This document shows, in pieces, positions 60,106-64,000 of a stretch of DNA of 64,000 bases. A model generated the notes under the pieces. The model saw nothing but the letters and a program-made list of their open reading frames with translations. It was not told where the DNA came from and searched no databases. Source of the DNA: Agelaius tricolor. Taxonomy: Eukaryota; Chordata; Aves; Passeriformes; Icteridae. How positions within the stretch are numbered: the first letter of the stretch is position 1; every line of letters begins with the position of its first letter. Position numbers and translations under genes: made by a program. Where the stretch lies: contig JALJCS010000029.1 in assembly GCA_023055355.1 (NCBI GenBank), positions 4,216,001 to 4,280,000 of the forward strand, in the 5' to 3' direction.

Positions 60106-60728
60106 ATTACAGTAACAGGTAATAATTAGCACAGGCTCCATGCATTACAGAAGGCTGATAATAATCTTTATGAAGAAACCTATACTTTTATACCCTAGTT
60201 TGCTACAGGTGCACTTGATTGGTTCTCCAATCCAAACACTATTAACAATGGCTAATTAAGAAACCACCCTTTGGTAACCAAATCTCCAAAACACATTGCA
60301 CATGTGCACAACACCAGGTGCAACAAGTGAAGGCAAGAATTGTTTCTCATTCTTCTCTGATCTTCTCACAACCTTCTCCAGGACAATGCCTGGGAAAGTT
60401 TGTCTCTCTATATACCATATTATTACATTATATACTATATTATTATAAATATATTATTATATTATACTTATTAAGAAGGTCATCACCCTTACAGACAGTC
60501 CCATCCAGATGGATGCAATTGGTCAATCCCAACACTATCCAGTGTCCAATTAAGAAACCACCCTTTGGTAACCAGATCTCCATAGCACATTCCACTTGTG
60601 CACACCAGGTGCAGCAAGTGGAGATAAGAATCACTTCTCATTATTTCTCTGATCTTCTCACAGCCTTTCACACAATGATGCCTGGCAAAGTTGTGTTTGT
60701 CTCTGTGGCCAGAGAGCTGCTGCCACAG
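60106..60728 (-). mobile_element. LTR nested in a CR1, with internal duplication
   Basis: This 623-bp insertion interrupts a CR1 between TCCCTT (60100-60105) and CCCCTT (60729-60734), which read as a 6-bp target duplication with one change. On the minus strand it begins near TGTGGCAGCAGCTCTCTGG and contains a TATAAAAGTATAGG box (60183-60196) followed by GTTACTGTAAT at the end. Two related segments of about 190 bp (60218-60408 and 60518-60705) repeat inside it, around an AT-only stretch. No retroviral genes are present. The outermost one or two bases are uncertain. Confidence 0.7.
60218..60705. repeat. Tandemly duplicated LTR segment with AT-rich spacer
   Basis: Copy one at 60218-60408 and copy two at 60518-60705 share TTAAGAAACCACCCTTTGGT, ACCAGGTGCA, CTCTGATCTTCTCACA and GTTTGTCTCT in the same order, 300 bp apart and roughly 80% alike by eye. 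Between them lies a stretch of TATTATAT-type sequence at 60409-60475. The duplication probably arose within the LTR promoter region. Confidence 0.85.
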
Positions 60729-60760
60729 CCCCTTCCAGCTGAGGACACCCTGTGATTCTC
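60729..60760 (+). mobile_element. CR1 LINE 3' end, part 2
   Basis: CCCCTTCCAGCTGAGGACAC followed by CCTGTGATTCTC completes the CR1 tail that is interrupted at 60105. Confidence 0.7.
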
Positions 60761-61051
60761 AGAGCCCTGTCTGGCTCCATCCACAGCAGGAGGACTGGTG
60801 CTCCTGGGGCAGTAAAAGCCACGAGATGCAGTGCAGGCTCTGAAGTCTATTAAGGCTCTGCTGTAATTAGGCTACAGCAGCGCATGGCCGCAGGGCTGGG
60901 AGGCAGTGATGGAAACCTTTCCTGGGCAAGGGCCAGGTCCTTGTGGAGCACTCCCAGCCATCCCTCAGCAGCAGCTCGCCCAGACCTTATCCAGCCTCAC
61001 GCCAGCAGAGTGGAGCTCAGAATCTCTGCTGCTCACAGTGACTCTGAGATC

Positions 61052-61620
61052 TGTGCAAGCCTCGATTCCCAGCCTGGCAGTCAAAGAAGGAGTCAGGACT
61101 TTTCTGTTCTTGTTCTCAAGGTTGTTTATTATTTCTTATCTCTAACATTATTTCTCCAACCTACCGAGGTCTGTCTGGCAGGTCGGGTTGAGGCACACTG
61201 GTGTTATCTTTTATACTAAAAACTACCTGTACAATATTTACCATAACTTCCCAATACCTATCACCCATGTTAGACAGTGAGCTTCTACTCTAAACCAATC
61301 CAAAAGTGCCAACATCACCCATAACATGGAGGCCAGGAAGAAGAAAGAAGAAGGACAGGGCATGCCCAAATTCCTCCATCTTGGGACCTTTTGAGGTTTT
61401 CTAGAAACCTCAAAAATCTGTTTTTCACCCTGTGACAAACTAACTATTATTCTAATTAAACTCTCTTGACTTGTAAATCGTCATAAAAAGGTTGGTAATT
61501 TTTTCCATGGGTCAAGATCAAAGGCACAGGGGTCTTGGGCTCTGTGCCAAGGTCTCCAAGCTCCCCCAGCAGGGTCTCGAGTCCTCCAGGGCAGTCAGAG
61601 GAATTTCCTGGGTTCCAACA
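61052..61620 (-). mobile_element. LTR of the second ERV family, minus copy
   Basis: This is the reverse-oriented relative of 58005-58581: GGTTTAGAGTAGAAGC, TTTTTAGTATAAAAGATAAC, CAACCCGACCTGCCAGACAG and AATAATAAACAACCTTGAG on the minus strand. It starts at TGTTGGAACCCAGGAAATTC (right edge 61620) and ends near GGCTTGCACA (left edge 61052). The two copies differ by roughly a fifth of positions by eye, so they are not the LTRs of one recent provirus, and they are inverted. Confidence 0.7.
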
Positions 61621-63339
61621 AGTGGAAACCCTTCCTCTGCAATATTCCTGAGGCCCTGAGCAATTGAAGATGGACAGGGCTGCAGACAGAGCTCTCATCT
61701 CACCCCAGAGCCTCTGGAGGGCAGGAAAGGAGGCTCAGGAGTGGGGACACCACCCCCAGCTCTCTCTCTGGGTTTAACTAAAAAGAAACTTTTCTAATTG
61801 TGTCATTTATTAACTACTTTGCATTTCATAGCTTTACTATAATATATTTATTACTTGCTTAAATCATCTTTTTTGCTCGCATTAAGCATTGCTATATATT
61901 ACAACACAGCAATTTTAATGCTGTGAAAGTCCAGTCAGTTGCTGTCTCTGAGGCCTGTCTTTTGCAGCTTTCCCAAAACCCTCTGATTTTAAGGATTCCC
62001 ACACCAGCAGCTTGGATGCAGCTCTCTTCAGATGCAGCTAAGGGATGGGGTGGTGGGATCCTGCTGCCTCTCCCCCTGCCCTTTACAGTCACCAAGGCAC
62101 ATGGACACCTCTCCAAAGCACCACACAGCTGGATCCCCAGGCAGGGAGCTCCCAGCCATCCAGATTTTGGGAGCCCTTGGCAGCACCAGCATCATTTAGA
62201 GGGCACTGCAGAGGTAAGAGCAGCTCTGATGTCAATAATGTGGAACTCTCAGATTCTAAAAGCCATTTCTCTTTATTTTTTTCCCCCCACAAAGGAACTG
62301 ATCTTAGGCCATTTCCCCCATGGAGTCTTGGCCCCTGTAGCAAAGCACAGCCTTGATGGTGGAAGCTGCCAGACCCCACCAGCCCATACCAGGGATCAGT
62401 AAACCCCAGTGACCCCAGCCTGAAGGCTCAGGGGGCTCCTTTATGACCCCACACCTTCCCACTGGAGGGAGAAGCCAAGCAGAAAGATAGGACAGTCACA
62501 AATCCAACAAACACAAACTCTGCTGCATCCCCCACTGGCAGAGTGGGATGGGGGCTGAGCCCCCTCACACACCCCCACAATTCAGGGGAAGCTCACACAG
62601 CCCCTCCAAGCACTGTCCCTGCACTCAGGCCCAGCTGGAGCACAGAGGGACCTGGTCCATCTGCACACACCAATCCCCCCCAGGCACAGTGTGGAGCACA
62701 GACTGTTCCTTTCAGCACTTTTCTCACCCCAAATTCCCTGCTCTCCCCCTCCCTCACTGCCAGAGGCTGTTTTTCTCTTGATCAAGGCCAGCTTCAAAAC
62801 CAGGGCCATTGCAGCATCTCTTTGCAGTGGTGTTTACTCCTCTAAATGCATTCCCATCTGTACTCAGGATGACCCTGTTTCCTTCTGGAAGCACCCAGGA
62901 CTTGGAAAAGGGATGAGAAGGGAAGACAGTCTGCTCTGAGGCCAAAGATGCAGAGATTTTCAAAGAGGACCTTGAAGGTAGGAAAGGAAAGGCAGTGCTA
63001 AGTGCTCTGAAGGGAGCAAAGGGATGGGAAGCAGTAGAGGAGAAATTAGGGAAGATCCAGTGCATTGGGAACAAGGGCAAAAGCAACCTCAGCTCCCTGG
63101 CTCTGCTATGCATGAGTCCATCTCATCTTGGGAAAGTTATTCCATTCCTCCATGCCTTCCCAAAAATCCCTGTGGCTATAAGAAAAGCATGCTTGGGAAA
63201 GTTTGGGAGGGCAGGGAAAGGCAGAGAGGAGGAGAGTGGTAAATTGAGGCTCAATAGCTGCTGGGAACAAGCAAAGGGCCCAGTCTGTCTCCTCCCAAGC
63301 ATGGCAAGACACATGGAGTGATGAAGCCGCCAACAAGTT

Positions 63340-63460
63340 ATAATCAGGACTAATAGTTTGAGGTTCTTAATATTCCTGCAATCCAATAAATCAATGGTGC
63401 TAAATACGAGCGCGGGAAGCGAGGGGGATTGACAGCACAAATTAGCTTGGGCTGCAGGGA
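63340..63460. promoter_or_regulatory. Putative conserved non-coding element
   Basis: GTTATAATCAGGACTAATAG, TCTTAATATTCCTGCAATCC, AATAAATCAATGGTGC and GGGATTGACAGCACAAATTA form a compact AT-rich block with POU/PBX/MEIS-like cores (TTGACAGC) and two CpGs. No repeat family is recognised. Conservation is not shown. Confidence 0.3.
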
Positions 63461-64000
63461 GAGATTTCTCAAGCTGTTGGTTCTGTCTGAGCTCACAGGC
63501 GGCTCCTGAGCGAGGGGTGAGGTGAGGATGCTGCAGGGACGTCTCTCAGGTGAGCTGTGCCTCCTGTCCCCACACCTCTCCTGGCATCAGCTGCTCCCAG
63601 GGTCCTGTCACGCTCAGGGAATCGAGAGCAGCCCCACCCACGCCACAAGCATTAACCACTTGCTCACCCTGCTGCTCCCCGGGCGCTGAGAGGATTAGCT
63701 CAGTGTTTATTTCCTTATGGGTGTGCTTAAACCATCATTCAAGTGCCTGGAATTATTATTAGAGATATACAAATGCTGGGATTTACAAGAGGATTAGTAC
63801 CCTAAAACAGGGCTGCTGCTATTCCTCCTCTGATCCTCCCGAGTATCCCAGGAAAGACTCTTGTATTCCGGGGGAAAACAGCGATGCATAACCTTCAAAT
63901 TAGGGGGAAGGGAATAAGGCAGCCTAGCTCTTCCAAATCCTCCAGAAAGACACCTTGCAATTACAGGAGATCTGGATCAGATCTTAAGCAAATACCACAG

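Larger units (their letters stand above)
39861..64000. other. 5' flank of the OPCML exon (intergenic or upstream intron)
   Basis: No further exon can be recognised to the right of the promoter. The stretch contains minisatellites (39.87-40.44, 43.34-44.36, 44.59-45.05 kb), CR1 tails, LTRs and mononucleotide runs. If a more distal OPCML promoter exists in this species, this DNA is also intron. Otherwise it is intergenic. Unique stretches with nothing recognised are 40441-41018, 41120-42588, 42840-43342, 45474-46480, 46600-49550, 50077-56027, 56424-57700, 58582-59924, 60761-61051 and 61621-64000. Confidence 0.6.

Noticed and set aside
58005..61620. A single provirus bounded by two LTRs
   Set aside because: The LTRs are inverted, about a fifth diverged by eye, and enclose no gag, pol or env sequence.

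Overview
The window is vertebrate nuclear DNA, almost certainly from a songbird (passerine). The evidence is chicken-repeat-1 (CR1) LINE tails on both strands, several avian-type endogenous retrovirus LTRs (mostly solo, several with 6-bp target duplications), a few very old MIR-like relics, many GC-rich minisatellites, and no dense coding. It has none of the organisation of a bacterial, plasmid or viral sequence. The minisatellite density and isolated CpG-rich patches suit a small avian chromosome, but that is inference.

One coding segment can be supported. It is a first coding exon on the minus strand at 39409-39469, starting [10 protein letters not shown] and ending at a GT splice donor. 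It matches, from memory, the signal-peptide exon of the short-signal isoform of OPCML (opioid-binding cell adhesion molecule, IgLON family). The exon lies in a CpG island at about 38690-39860. A TTTAAA box, CCAAT motifs and an in-frame stop 15 nt before the ATG support a promoter firing leftwards.

Layout: positions 1-39408 are the 5' part of the following intron, whose next exon lies beyond the left edge. It holds CR1 tails, LTRs (one nested in a CR1), MIR relics, minisatellites at 11.8-12.5, 20.2, 22.1 and 24.1-24.7 kb, CpG-rich patches without recognisable exons, and AT-rich blocks full of TAATTA-type motifs that look like conserved enhancers. Positions 39.5-64 kb are 5' flank (or an intron of a longer OPCML transcript). 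This part begins with a 20-bp minisatellite a few hundred bases upstream of the promoter, then a 1-kb 17-bp array and a 30-bp array at 43.3-45.05 kb. Retroelements cluster at 49.5-50.1 and 56-61.6 kb, including an inverted pair of related LTRs and an LTR nested in a CR1.

The long open frames in the window are produced by stop-free tandem repeats or CpG-rich DNA and are not genes. No undescribed protein system is visible. The most unusual pattern is a family of related G-rich minisatellites (GGGATG core) whose G-rich strand is minus in the intron and plus upstream, so it switches across the OPCML promoter.
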